Below, in pieces: positions 45,337 to 55,300 of a stretch of 64,000 bases of DNA. Source of the DNA: Candidatus Cloacimonadota bacterium (GTDB taxonomy: Bacteria > Muiribacteriota > UBA6191); NCBI GenBank assembly GCA_023954715.1, contig JAGSHD010000007.1:169462-233461 (forward strand), in the 5' to 3' direction. The notes below the pieces were generated by a model. That model was given only the letters and a program-made list of their open reading frames with translations, searched no databases and was not told the origin of the DNA. Position 1 is the first letter of the stretch, and every line of letters begins with the position of its first letter. Position numbers and translations under genes: made by a program.

Positions 45337-46203
45337 TTAATCCCTACCCAAATGCTCTGTTTCAAGACCTATCCACATTCGAAAAGAAGATGCAACCATT
45401 CCTAAGGTTGCTCCTATCATAATCGCTCGTTGCCCTGCAGTATTGAAAACTTTCATGATAAAGTCTGATGTATCTGGAAAGAATGCGTTTAGCCCAATCA
45501 TTGATCCAATCATCTCGCCTATTGGAACTCTTCCCATCATTACTAAAAATGCTGATAACAATAATAAGGTGGCCTCAAATGATTTAGCCCGAAATGCTCG
45601 AAAAGCGGCAGAAGCCATAAAAAATGCCAGTAAACTAAACATCGTAGCTTGTAATGGATCATAAATATTTTCAAATATGAGTGTATAAAACAATCTATTT
45701 TCTCGATCAACCGAATACAAGGTTTCTTCTTCTACTGGAGTTCCTTGGGCTTTTAAATGATCAAAAATATCTTTAGTAACTACTACTTTATCCGTATTTC
45801 TAACAAAATAGTAGTTACTTTTCACTACTAAATTATGAATCTCTTTTTCACCAGATTTCTTCAATGTTTGATTTTCAAGAGCCATGGCTTCGTATTGCAC
45901 TTTTGTTAAAGCCTCGCTGTATTCTTTGTCAACACCATGAAGACAGCCTAAAACTAAAGTAATCACAAATCCAAGCATTAAGATGATGGAGTAACCCCAA
46001 TCTCTTCTCTTTTTATATATCTTGTTTAGGTGTACATTTGCCAAACTAGCTAATCCTAAGACCATAGCAAAAGTTGCTACAATACTAGTACTATCATTAA
46101 TTGAGTTTGTCATTCTATCTAGAATGGGAAGATCCACAATAAATTGCAATAATAATATTGCACATGTGAAAAAGGTTATCATTAAAGGAATTTCACGTTT
46201 CAT
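45337..46203 (-). CDS. Polytopic membrane protein, GlmL cluster
   Basis: The protein has 288 residues with about seven or eight membrane helices: LMITFFTCAILLLQFIV, TFAMVLGLASLANVHL, YSIILMLGFVITLVLG, and after a soluble segment (about 95-165, with KVVVTKDIFDHLKAQGTPVE) further helices in the C-terminal half. I recognise no transporter motif. Its soluble insert resembles a small periplasmic domain between membrane halves. It lies 44 bp after the DUF6754-like gene, within the same minus-strand cluster. Confidence 0.7.
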   Translation of the reverse strand: MKREIPLMITFFTCAILLLQFIVDLPILDRMTNSINDSTSIVATFAMVLGLASLANVHLNKIYKKRRDWGYSIILMLGFVITLVLGCLHGVDKEYSEALTKVQYEAMALENQTLKKSGEKEIHNLVVKSNYYFVRNTDKVVVTKDIFDHLKAQGTPVEEETLYSVDRENRLFYTLIFENIYDPLQATMFSLLAFFMASAAFRAFRAKSFEATLLLLSAFLVMMGRVPIGEMIGSMIGLNAFFPDTSDFIMKVFNTAGQRAIMIGATLGMVASSFRMWIGLETEHLGRD

Positions 46204-46247
46204 TAAAAATTCTCCACTGTTTGTTAGCTATAAATTAGCTAATCTAA

Positions 46248-47096
46248 TTATAAATATTGAATAAGGCTTAAAAATTCAGGGAATCCGAAAAATCGGATGG
46301 ACAACTCTGCAAACACTCCATAGAGCATAAATACAATTAATAGCATTTTTGCATAATCTTGACCCTTTAAAGAACCAAGTAACATGGGATCGTTAGATAA
46401 ATAGGCACTCGCAGCAAATAATTCTTCACCAATTAAAACATAATCACAAGAAGCTACAAAAAATGGTAGCTGAGATGTTTCTGCTGTACCTGCTATTTGA
46501 ATTGCTCCAATGTGGTTTCCGGTTTCAGCAATCAATAGAGACTCTGCATAAAAGGTACCTAACATGATAATAGCTGCTGGTTTTTCTCTAACGAGGGTTC
46601 CGTTGACACTTGCCGCAAAGGCAAATTGATCATCCGTAACAAATTGGATATTACCTTCATTAAATGTATCTGGATGACCTGTACGATAATAAGCCTCTTT
46701 AACAACATCTTGAGCTGTACTTAAAACCATTGACTTAGCTACTGGCACTTTTAAATCTGTATCGTACTCAGCTGTTTTACGAGCAACACTACCTAAAATA
46801 TTTAATCCCGCTAGAGTCTGAATATCATCAATATCCATAATACCTGGGATAAACACACATGCCTTACCCATTTCAGTAGCTCTACCCACAGCCTCTTCTA
46901 CAGAAGCCAAAGCGGGAATCCTTCGAATCCACAACTTTTTACCTGATTTAGCTTGTTGAATAAAGTAGAAAATCAATGAACATAAAGTCACTAAAACCAA
47001 GAAACTGAATGTTTCTTCTGTTTTAAGCAATCTAGCTGAACTTTCTTGGGAGAACCCCGTACTTAAAAGTACAAAAAACAATAGAACTTGAACCAT
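46248..47096 (-). CDS. DUF6754-like membrane protein, first gene of the GlmL cluster
   Basis: The protein has 282 residues with an N-terminal hydrophobic segment, a membrane helix (about 27-47, FSFLVLVTLCSLIFYFIQQ), then an alpha/beta domain (LASVEEAVGRATEMGKACVF, GIMDIDDIQTLAGLNILG, TAQDVVKEAYYRTGHPD, IGAIQIAGTAETSQLPFFVA) and a C-terminal membrane helix. From memory this is the DUF6754 family, found with GlmL genes. AAGGGAT precedes the ATG. The upstream gap of 213 bp must hold the cluster promoter; no consensus was found there. Function unknown. Confidence 0.75.
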   Translation of the reverse strand: MVQVLLFFVLLSTGFSQESSARLLKTEETFSFLVLVTLCSLIFYFIQQAKSGKKLWIRRIPALASVEEAVGRATEMGKACVFIPGIMDIDDIQTLAGLNILGSVARKTAEYDTDLKVPVAKSMVLSTAQDVVKEAYYRTGHPDTFNEGNIQFVTDDQFAFAASVNGTLVREKPAAIIMLGTFYAESLLIAETGNHIGAIQIAGTAETSQLPFFVASCDYVLIGEELFAASAYLSNDPMLLGSLKGQDYAKMLLIVFMLYGVFAELSIRFFGFPEFLSLIQYL

Positions 47097-47309
47097 GTAT
47101 ATCCCTTCGCTTCTTGTTTACTCTCTCCACGTATATAGCCATCAACTCCATAGCTGATATACACAAATTAATGAGATTAAACCGACAAAACTTACGCCAT
47201 TTTGAAATAGACAAGTAGTCTACCATCTACAAAGGTAAATTAACATTTTACAAAAGGTTTATTTCTTGGAATACAAAAATTGAAAGTACGGAGTTTTACA
47301 AGGATAAAG

Positions 47310-47969
47310 TTATATCTCTAATCCATCTTCAAATTTTATTATGCTAGTAAAGTCCGTTGATTCTTTCAAATTTTGATCATGTGTTGAAAAAAAGCTTATC
47401 AATTTTTTATCATCAACCCAAGACTTTATTAAATCAAAGCATTTTGCTTTCAAGTCTTTATCTAAATATACCAAGGGTTCATCAAGAACAAGAATTTTTT
47501 TTGAAAATAGCAGAGCTCTTGCTATGCGTACTCTTTGAGCTTCACCTCGTGAGATTTGAGTAATATCTTTTGATAATAAGTGCTCTAACTTTAACTGATC
47601 TAATAAATAGTTAAGCTCTGACACATCATAATCGTCTCTATGTAAAAAATAAGGTAAGAGCAGATTTTCTTTTACATCAAAATCATCTATCAAAAAATTA
47701 TCTTGATACAAAGCACTCACATACTTGTCATTAAAGTTTGCCATATCTGTATCCGAACTTAAACAAAAAGTTTTAGAGTCAATTTTTAAATTTCCGCAGA
47801 CTTTACATTCAAAAGGCCGGCCGGCTACTAAACGTAAAAAACTTGTTTTTCCAGATCCAGATACCCCCCATAAACAATGAATACCCAGTGAAAACCCTAT
47901 ATCACTTATTGAAAGTAAGTTATTGTTCCCATTAAAGGATAAGGATATATTCTCTAGCTTCAAGCTCAT
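47310..47969 (-). CDS. ABC transporter-type ATPase without visible partner
   Basis: The 219-residue ABC ATPase has Walker A GVSGSGKTS (34-42), a Q-loop (SALYQDNFL), a signature ISRGEAQRVRIARAL (LSGGE changed to ISRGE), Walker B ILVLDEP with D-loop, and the switch His in STHD. No permease gene is adjacent; it follows the kinase genes by 1 nt, so it is probably last in their operon. It could pair with a permease elsewhere or act without one. The altered signature Gly-to-Arg might lower activity. Confidence 0.85.
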   Translation of the reverse strand: MSLKLENISLSFNGNNNLLSISDIGFSLGIHCLWGVSGSGKTSFLRLVAGRPFECKVCGNLKIDSKTFCLSSDTDMANFNDKYVSALYQDNFLIDDFDVKENLLLPYFLHRDDYDVSELNYLLDQLKLEHLLSKDITQISRGEAQRVRIARALLFSKKILVLDEPLVYLDKDLKAKCFDLIKSWVDDKKLISFFSTHDQNLKESTDFTSIIKFEDGLEI

Positions 47970-47970
47970 A

Positions 47971-49134
47971 TCATTCCGTTGGAGAAGGAACTGGAAAAAC
48001 TAGTTTTACCGTGGTTCCATGATGATTTCCATCACCCTCTAAAGCCTCAAATTTAGACTTTGAAATCAGCTCAATCGAGCCATTAAACCTCTTCATACAA
48101 AGGGCTACCAATGGCATTCCAAAACCTGTGCCTTTCTCACCTTCGGTACCTGTTGTGCTCGTCTTTGCATTTGTTTGAAAAACTTTCTCAATTCGAGCTG
48201 ATTCTATACCTACTCCAAAGTCTTGGACACAAATCTTCAAATTAACATCATCTTGCTCCATATAGATGTCAATTTTTGACGAATGATCAGAAAACTTCAA
48301 AGCATTGGATAAAACGTTATTTAAAACACTAAAGTGCAACCATTGATAGTCTCCCAATACCTCTATAGATTTATCTACAGTACTCATATTAACTACAATC
48401 TCTTTGGCGTCAAAACGATCTTGAAAAACCGCAACGGATGTACTTAACAAATTGTACACATTTAATCGCTCTAATAGAATTTCAACCTTTCCTTCTGTCA
48501 TAGCTTGAAGCTCTTTGATTTTATCTAAAAAATGACAAACTCTTTCGGAGCTATCGAAAATTTTACCTAAATACTTTTCAACTTTAGCATCATTATGATT
48601 AGAACCGCTTAATGCTAAGTGAGCAAATCCATTGATAGCCATGAGATAGTTACCAAGATCATGGGACATAACATGAATTAAAGACTTATATTGATTACTC
48701 AACTCTAAGTTTTCTTGATTACTTTTTCGTAAACTATTTTGTAAGTCTGCTAATTTTAAATGGGTTGAGATTCTGGCACGCAGCTCCCCAAAGTCTACAG
48801 GCTTTGTCAGATAATCTACTCCCCCATACTCTAGCCCAATAATTTTATCTTGTACTTCGCTTTTTGCACTAACAAAAATCACCGGTATATTTTTTAACTC
48901 TGGGTCGCTTTGTAGAACTTTACACACTTCATAACCATTCATTCCAGGCATCATAATATCTAACAATATTAAGTCAACCTTCGTTAAGCGTACTATATCC
49001 AAACAGGTTTCACCATCCATAGCAACTAAAAGATCATACTCACAAATATCTTCTAGCATATTAGTAATCAACCGAGCATTTTCTGGAATATCATCTACAA
49101 TCAATATTCGTTTTTTAACTTGATCTATTGTCAT
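47971..49134 (-). CDS. Receiver-histidine kinase fusion
   Basis: The protein has 387 residues. A REC domain (about 8-125) has VDD near the start, the phospho-Asp in DLILLDIMMPGMNG and the Lys in YLTKPVD. Then come a coiled coil, a dimerisation domain whose H-box is VMSHDLGNYLMAI, and an intact HATPase domain with N-box NNVLSNALKFS, G1 QDFGVGI and G2 TGFGMPLV. It is a soluble two-component protein and lacks membrane helices. The H-box HDLGN differs from the common HELRTP form. It overlaps the end of the middle kinase gene by 20 bp, and is paralogous to the protein at 50872-51978. Confidence 0.88.
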   Translation of the reverse strand: MTIDQVKKRILIVDDIPENARLITNMLEDICEYDLLVAMDGETCLDIVRLTKVDLILLDIMMPGMNGYEVCKVLQSDPELKNIPVIFVSAKSEVQDKIIGLEYGGVDYLTKPVDFGELRARISTHLKLADLQNSLRKSNQENLELSNQYKSLIHVMSHDLGNYLMAINGFAHLALSGSNHNDAKVEKYLGKIFDSSERVCHFLDKIKELQAMTEGKVEILLERLNVYNLLSTSVAVFQDRFDAKEIVVNMSTVDKSIEVLGDYQWLHFSVLNNVLSNALKFSDHSSKIDIYMEQDDVNLKICVQDFGVGIESARIEKVFQTNAKTSTTGTEGEKGTGFGMPLVALCMKRFNGSIELISKSKFEALEGDGNHHGTTVKLVFPVPSPTE

Positions 49135-50866
49135 TTAACACTTCCTTCAATGTCTTTAAATCAAAGTTTTTAACTAAGTCCATCAACTTTTGCAAGGCCT
49201 CACTTGATCCATCTTTAGCTTGTTGATGATTGAGCTCTTTTTCAAGTGATTTTACATCACCTATTTTAAGGTATTCTGATAACTGGCTAGCTACATCTTG
49301 TGGGATAACAATTTTATCTTGAGCCATATTACAAAAGTCACCCTCTGTTTCATCAAAATCAGGAGAATTGTTTTCAAAACTACTGAAAAAATCTTTCACA
49401 GGCAACTTAACTACTATATTGCTATCACTAGCAAAAGAAAGGGTTCCGCTTAAAGCTTTCATATAAGACTCTATAATTGACGCCTTCAAACCCAATCGAT
49501 TTTGTAGTTGATTGTTGGTACCAAATTCTTTTAAAAAAATAGCTTTAAAATTGGTTTTATCAAAGCAAAATATTATCAAAAGTGCAGAGTCTTTTAAGTC
49601 CACTCCTAGTTTTATTTTTTGATTTTTTAAATAGATCAATGCAATGTGTACAATTTGATCAACAAGCCATCGTAACTTTGATCTATCCATCTCAACATAC
49701 TCTGGTACTCTCTGAGAAAATGATATTTCAAGCTCAATATTTGTATGACTCAAACTAGATTGAAAACCATCTCGTAAATCATAAAACAAATCTAAAAGTT
49801 TGAATCTACTTTTTTGATTTACAATGTTATCAAACTCAATCTTTGAAGTTTCTAGAATTTCATTTAATAACTCTAATAAGTGCTTAGAAGCTCCTGAAAT
49901 ATGTCCTGCATACTCTTTAATAATCGGCTTATCTGCTTGAAAGTCTATCAAATCACCGTATCCCAATATACTATTTAATGGGGTTCGTAATTCATGTCCC
50001 ATTTGGGCTAAAAACTCACTCTTTACTTTTAAGGCTCTAGATTCAGCTTCTTTTGACTTTACGGCCTCCGTATTATTAAAAAACATAGCAACTAGTATAG
50101 AGTTGTCCCTTTTTTCATCTACTTTATAAAGGGAAAAGTTGAAGTACATGGAGTCTTGTGGCTCAAAGAAATGCTCTTTGGGTATCAATAATTCAGGACT
50201 TGTGAAAACTGCATCTTGAGCTAAGCACTCTAAAAGAATTTCATATTCACTTTCAGGCAATAACTGTTGTAAATCTTTCATTAAGTTATATTGAATCAAC
50301 TTAACTTCAGCACCCGGAAAGAACTCTAAAAAAGTATCATTTACATTTAATACTTCTCCATTTTCTTGAAGATGTAAAATGCCCAATGACGATTGCTCCA
50401 TAAATTTTCGATAACGCTCGATGGTTCTTGCTTGAACCTCTTCACCATGTACAGTATCCAAGCATCTAGAGATAAAATTGAAACACTCTTCTAATCCATA
50501 AGGCTTTTTTATAAATGAATATGCCCCTAAATTGGTAGCTTTTGTAGCATAATCAGTTAACTCATCGCCTGAAACTACAATAACTTTAATTACAGGGTAA
50601 AGTATTTTAACCTTCTCAAGGAATATTAAAGCTGGTAGCCCTATGACATTGCTATCAATTACGATGACATGAACCAGCTCTTCTTGTAAAAGTTCTAAAG
50701 CTAAGTCACTTCTATTGCAAAGACGATAACTAACATCAAAGTTCTTTTCAAGCCTTTGATCTAAGATTTCAAAACCAGTCAATAGACTATCTAATTGGTC
50801 GACGTTTCCATCAATCAAAAGCACTTTATAATTACTTCTCTTTTGTCCCCGAATTTCTTGAAACAT
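49115..50866 (-). CDS. REC-PAS-histidine kinase-like protein with degenerate ATP domain
   Basis: The protein has 583 residues. A REC-like domain (12-135) has ID19-G20 where the acidic pair normally lies, a possible phospho-Asp at 71 and the Lys in IKKPYG. A PAS-like region spans about 150-265. The H-box is standard (LAQMGHELRTPLNSILGY, His 291). The following catalytic region lacks recognisable N, G1 and G2 boxes: the N-box position reads QIVHIALIYLKNQ and G1 reads FDKTN. It therefore probably cannot bind ATP and may be a phospho-acceptor served by its two neighbours. A C-terminal helical extension (about 510-583) follows. It lies 5 bp after the first kinase gene. Confidence 0.82.
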   Translation of the reverse strand: MFQEIRGQKRSNYKVLLIDGNVDQLDSLLTGFEILDQRLEKNFDVSYRLCNRSDLALELLQEELVHVIVIDSNVIGLPALIFLEKVKILYPVIKVIVVSGDELTDYATKATNLGAYSFIKKPYGLEECFNFISRCLDTVHGEEVQARTIERYRKFMEQSSLGILHLQENGEVLNVNDTFLEFFPGAEVKLIQYNLMKDLQQLLPESEYEILLECLAQDAVFTSPELLIPKEHFFEPQDSMYFNFSLYKVDEKRDNSILVAMFFNNTEAVKSKEAESRALKVKSEFLAQMGHELRTPLNSILGYGDLIDFQADKPIIKEYAGHISGASKHLLELLNEILETSKIEFDNIVNQKSRFKLLDLFYDLRDGFQSSLSHTNIELEISFSQRVPEYVEMDRSKLRWLVDQIVHIALIYLKNQKIKLGVDLKDSALLIIFCFDKTNFKAIFLKEFGTNNQLQNRLGLKASIIESYMKALSGTLSFASDSNIVVKLPVKDFFSSFENNSPDFDETEGDFCNMAQDKIVIPQDVASQLSEYLKIGDVKSLEKELNHQQAKDGSSEALQKLMDLVKNFDLKTLKEVLNDNRSS

Positions 50867-50871
50867 CTGAT

Positions 50872-51978
50872 TTATTGAGGAAGAGTTATATGCACGCTTG
50901 TACCGTGATCCTTCGGCGACTCTGTTTGATGCTTACTTTCAAGATTTATGGTGCCATCAAAACGCTCTATCCATCGTTTTACTAATGGCATACCAAATCC
51001 TGTACCTTTTTCACCAGAAGTCCCTTTTGTAGAGGTGGTTGCATCTGTTTTAAAAACTTTGGTTAGTATAGCCTCTCTCATACCTATCCCTTGGTCTTTT
51101 ACAGTGATAACTATTTTGGAATCTTCTACTTTACTTGAAACAAAAATGGAGCTTTCTTCAAAAGAAAACTTTAAAGCATTAGACAATAAATTATTCATTA
51201 CACTTAAAACAAACCATTCACGGTCTACCTTAATACTATGTCTTTCATCAACTCCAGATAAATTTAAATCGATTTTCTTTTCGTGAAATCGATTTTCAAA
51301 AACCATGAAGCTTTCATTTAACATCTCTTTTAAGTTGTACTCATTTAAAACTAGTGCAACCTTACTTTCTTTCATAGCCTCGAACTCTTTGATCTTCTCT
51401 AAAAAACTAATTGCTTTTTCAGAGCTTGTAAACATGCGATCATTATATTTTTTTAAAGTGGGATAGTCATCACTCTTCATTAAGTTAGATAACTCTCCAT
51501 AGGCATGTACACATGTTAGATAATTACCCATATCATGGCACATAACGTGAACTAACCCCTTATATTCATCTTTAGATTGCTCCAAGGATTTTCGTAAGGA
51601 CGCTAGTGTGAGGTGCGTTTTAACCCGTGCTAACAGCTCCGCCTTTTGTACAGGTTTTGTCAAATAGTCAACAGCTCCTTCTTCTAAGCCTTGAACCTTA
51701 TCTTTAGTTTCATTCATAGCACTTAAGAAAATTACTGGAGTATTACAAGTGCTAGGCTTTTCTTTTAACTTTCTACAAGTTTCAAAACCATCCATATCTG
51801 GCATCATGATGTCACAAATAATTAAATCGGGATGAAAAATATCTACTACATTTAAACATTCTAAACCTGTTTCAGCAGTTTGAACTTCAAAACCACCTTT
51901 TTGATTTAATATTCTAACAATTACCTGCCGAATTAGAGCATTGTCATCAACAACTAAAATCTTTTGAACATCTTCCAT
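50872..51978 (-). CDS. Receiver-histidine kinase fusion (paralogue)
   Basis: The protein has 368 residues. The REC domain (about 6-122) has VVDDN, the phospho-Asp in DLIICDIMMPDMDG and YLTKPVQ. The H-box is VMCHDMGNYLTCVHA, and the HATPase domain has NNLLSNALKFS, KDQGIGM and TGFGMPLVK. It has the same layout as 47971-49134 and shares the unusual HD(L/M)GNYL H-box, so the two arose by duplication. It is the first gene of the minus-strand signalling operon. No DNA-binding regulator is present in the operon. Confidence 0.88.
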   Translation of the reverse strand: MEDVQKILVVDDNALIRQVIVRILNQKGGFEVQTAETGLECLNVVDIFHPDLIICDIMMPDMDGFETCRKLKEKPSTCNTPVIFLSAMNETKDKVQGLEEGAVDYLTKPVQKAELLARVKTHLTLASLRKSLEQSKDEYKGLVHVMCHDMGNYLTCVHAYGELSNLMKSDDYPTLKKYNDRMFTSSEKAISFLEKIKEFEAMKESKVALVLNEYNLKEMLNESFMVFENRFHEKKIDLNLSGVDERHSIKVDREWFVLSVMNNLLSNALKFSFEESSIFVSSKVEDSKIVITVKDQGIGMREAILTKVFKTDATTSTKGTSGEKGTGFGMPLVKRWIERFDGTINLESKHQTESPKDHGTSVHITLPQ

Positions 51979-52370
51979 ATTTTACTCTTTTGTACTTTGA
52001 ACATATCTAAATAACAATAAAATTCGTTTCAATTAAGCCATCCTAAGCTAAATTTTATTCATTATAACTAAAGTAGTTAAGTTTGTCTTCTAGATAGGAA
52101 ACTATTTTCATTCCACACTATCTGTAAATATGGGATGAATTTTAAAAATAAATCTATTTTGAATACTCTTTGACCAACCCTCATTAATCATTCATTGATT
52201 TTTTCATTTTTATACATAGCTATTAAATCAATACAAAAAAGAACAAAATTAACTAATTTCTGTCATCTTTATGCAAAAACTACCGATATTTTAGATGGGT
52301 AGACTCTCTAATTTTTTAGATTTAACCATGTATACCCTATAAACACTGGTTTTAAGGAAATAGTGATTGA
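51979..52370. other. Divergent intergenic region
   Basis: This 392-bp AT-rich gap lies between the first kinase gene (leftward) and the 1,657-residue secreted protein gene (rightward). CCCTATAAACACTGG near 52333 could hold a -10 for the rightward gene, and AAGGAAA lies before its ATG at long spacing. I see no RNA gene or strong inverted repeat. Confidence 0.45.
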
Positions 52371-55300
52371 ATGATTCAAAAAAATATTCTTAAAAATATA
52401 CTCAGCATATTTTTACTAACTTTCTTTTGTGCTACCCAAAACCATGCAACAATTGACTCTATAGCCCTTGCCTTAAGTCCAGCTGATTTAAAAATAACTG
52501 GTGGATTTGTAGATACAACTTTTACTGTTACTCAAAGCAATAATCCACAACAAATGGAGCTAACCTTTGTACGAGAAGGACCAGCTGGTTGTGACTTTAA
52601 TCAATCATTGGTCAGTTTGCCTGCAAATAATCTTCCAACCTCTGGTACCCACGTTGTTGTTTTATGCTCTGGTGATCGAGTTGTTAATAAAATCTTTGTC
52701 ATAGGTAAAGAAGTTACGAGTGCTGGACTCACCTTTGGTACCCCAACTCTTGAAATTATCTCTGATACTATCGGCCCAGATAAACCAAACTTAGACGAAA
52801 CAAACATAGCCTTTCCTGCCACTGTATATACGCCAACTTTTCAAATAACAGGAAACGTCGATAATTCGGCAGCCGGTGGAACCGATAAACCAGAAACCGC
52901 CGGCAGTGTAACCATATTTTTCCCTTCCAATGACCCCGATAATCCAGAAACTATTATTGGGGGAGGTTTAATCCAGCCCAATTCAAATTTTATTGCTACC
53001 ATTGACTTAAGTGGTTTTTTGTTTGGTGATGCTAATGCACAAACTATATCAATTTTTGCTACCGACCCACTAGGCCACAGAGGACCAACAGAAACTCTAG
53101 GGGTTGTTACTCGTGGACAAGGAGGAGACGTTGCTCTGCAAGATTTAAGTCTTGTTCCACCAAATGGTAGTTTAACTGGGCATTCTGGAGTTATGATACA
53201 AGGTACTGTAACCGGTACAGTTGCTCCATTCACTGTAAAATTTTTTATGGATGACTTTTTAAACTCTGAAGTATCTAGCTTAAAAACTGGAGACAAGTTT
53301 TCACATACCCTAAACATGTCTGAAGAAGGTACTCACTGCTTTTCTGCTCAAGCTGTAAATTCAAACACCCCTATATTTGCAGGCCCTGTTGTTGCTATTG
53401 GATGCATAGAGCTTGATTTAACTGCGCCCAACGCGCCTATCATCATTACACCATCACCAACTAGCGGAACCCTCTTAACCAAAGGGCCATCCATCACTAT
53501 AGACGGGATCACCGAACCCGATAAAAACAGTGAAAATATTTTAAAACCAAAGCTTCATTATATTGGTCCATCGGGAGTAACCTTTACCCCTTCTTCTCCT
53601 CTAGAAATAGATGCCGGAACAGGTCGGTTTAATATTGAAGCCGATATTCAAAGTCTTCCTGATGGTCAACATATCATTGAGCTTCGTGCAGAAGATGAAG
53701 TAGGTAATAGCTCTGAAACTTCTTTATCCCGAATCACTTTTATTAAAGATAGTTTAGCCCCTATAGTTGAAGAAGTTCGTCTAAACAATGTAGTCGTTCC
53801 CCAACTCAATCCACCAATTTTTATACCTTCTACTTCTGTAAGATTACAAATTCGTTTAAATGAACCATCCACATCCGCTCCAAATTTGTTTGTTAAGCCA
53901 AGTGGAGGTAGTGAGTTCGCTGCTGGGCTATTTGGTGGTGCAGGAGTAGCATGGGAATATAGTTTTGCCATTTCTAAAGATCAAGATGGTCCACTTTCCA
54001 TTCGCCTAAGCGAAGGAGCCGACCTTGCTGGAAACAAAATTTCATTTGCTCTAGCTGATATTGTTGTAGTAGATACTAAAGCACCCAATGCTAGAGAAAC
54101 AATACCAAAAGCGTTGAGTGTATTTTCAAAAACACCAGAATTGATTCGTGTAATATTTGAAGACCCTCCCTTAAACCCAGGAAACAAAAGCTCTGGAGTC
54201 GATTTGTTTGAATCGATCGTTACATTAAAGGATCCTGATGGAACTGCTGTTAAAATTACTCAGGTTCAATTTGATCCAGTTACTTTAGACGTTATTCCAC
54301 AAGAACCTTTTGAAAAAGAAGGAAGCTATCAATTAGAAGTCCAAGTAAAGGACAATGCTAACAATCTTTCTCCTAAGCAAAGCTTTTTATATACTTTTGA
54401 TACTACTGCTATTGGTGATGATAGAGTTACTTGTAACCCTGTCAACGATGGCTTTATTAAATTTGGTACAGAGCCTTTTGTAGAAGGAGCTGATCACTTT
54501 GTCGATGTTACTGTGGATCACGAACAATTTGATGTAAACGCATCCAGTCTAATCGTTAAAAACATTCGTGAAATACCTCAAATCCTTGTTGGTGATAAAT
54601 CTGTAATATCTCCAAACACTATGAGATATACCTTAGATAAAGCTTTACCTAATGACAATAGTAAAGATGGAAGATACTCAATTGAGTCTCAAATTTTTGA
54701 TCTCGCTGGTAATCAAAATAAAGATAGCATCTGTGTATTTACATATGACAATTGTCCCCCAACCGTTGAGTCAGTATTTCCAGCAAAGGGACAGGTTGTA
54801 TCTAAAAACCTTTCTCAAGTTTCAGCAATGCTAAAAGATTGTTTACCTCGATTTGATGTTGAAATTTCCGATATTGATTTACAAAAGTCGGTTATTAAAC
54901 TGTTTAAAGATGAAGATGGAAATAAGATCGAAATAAGCTCTCGATTGCGATTTGAAACAATCCCAGAAGAGCGTGTTAGTAAAATTTTGTTAGAAATAGT
55001 AGATGGCACTGGTGCTACTACAACTCTTCCAAACGATGGTAGTGCTGATGGACAATATGAGATTCAAGTCGAAGCTTTTGACAAAGCAGGCAACTCCAGC
55101 GGGGTAACATCTTCTGCTTTTCAATTAGATACTTTAGAGCCTGTTTTAATCGCTGAAAACCTTGAAAATAATATGATTCTTTCTGGTGGAAAGTATTATC
55201 TATATGGAAAAGCTAGAGACATTGGATCAGAAATGGATCGAGTAGAAATTAAAGTTGAATCATATAATGGCACTATACCAGTCTCTACTTTATTAGATTT

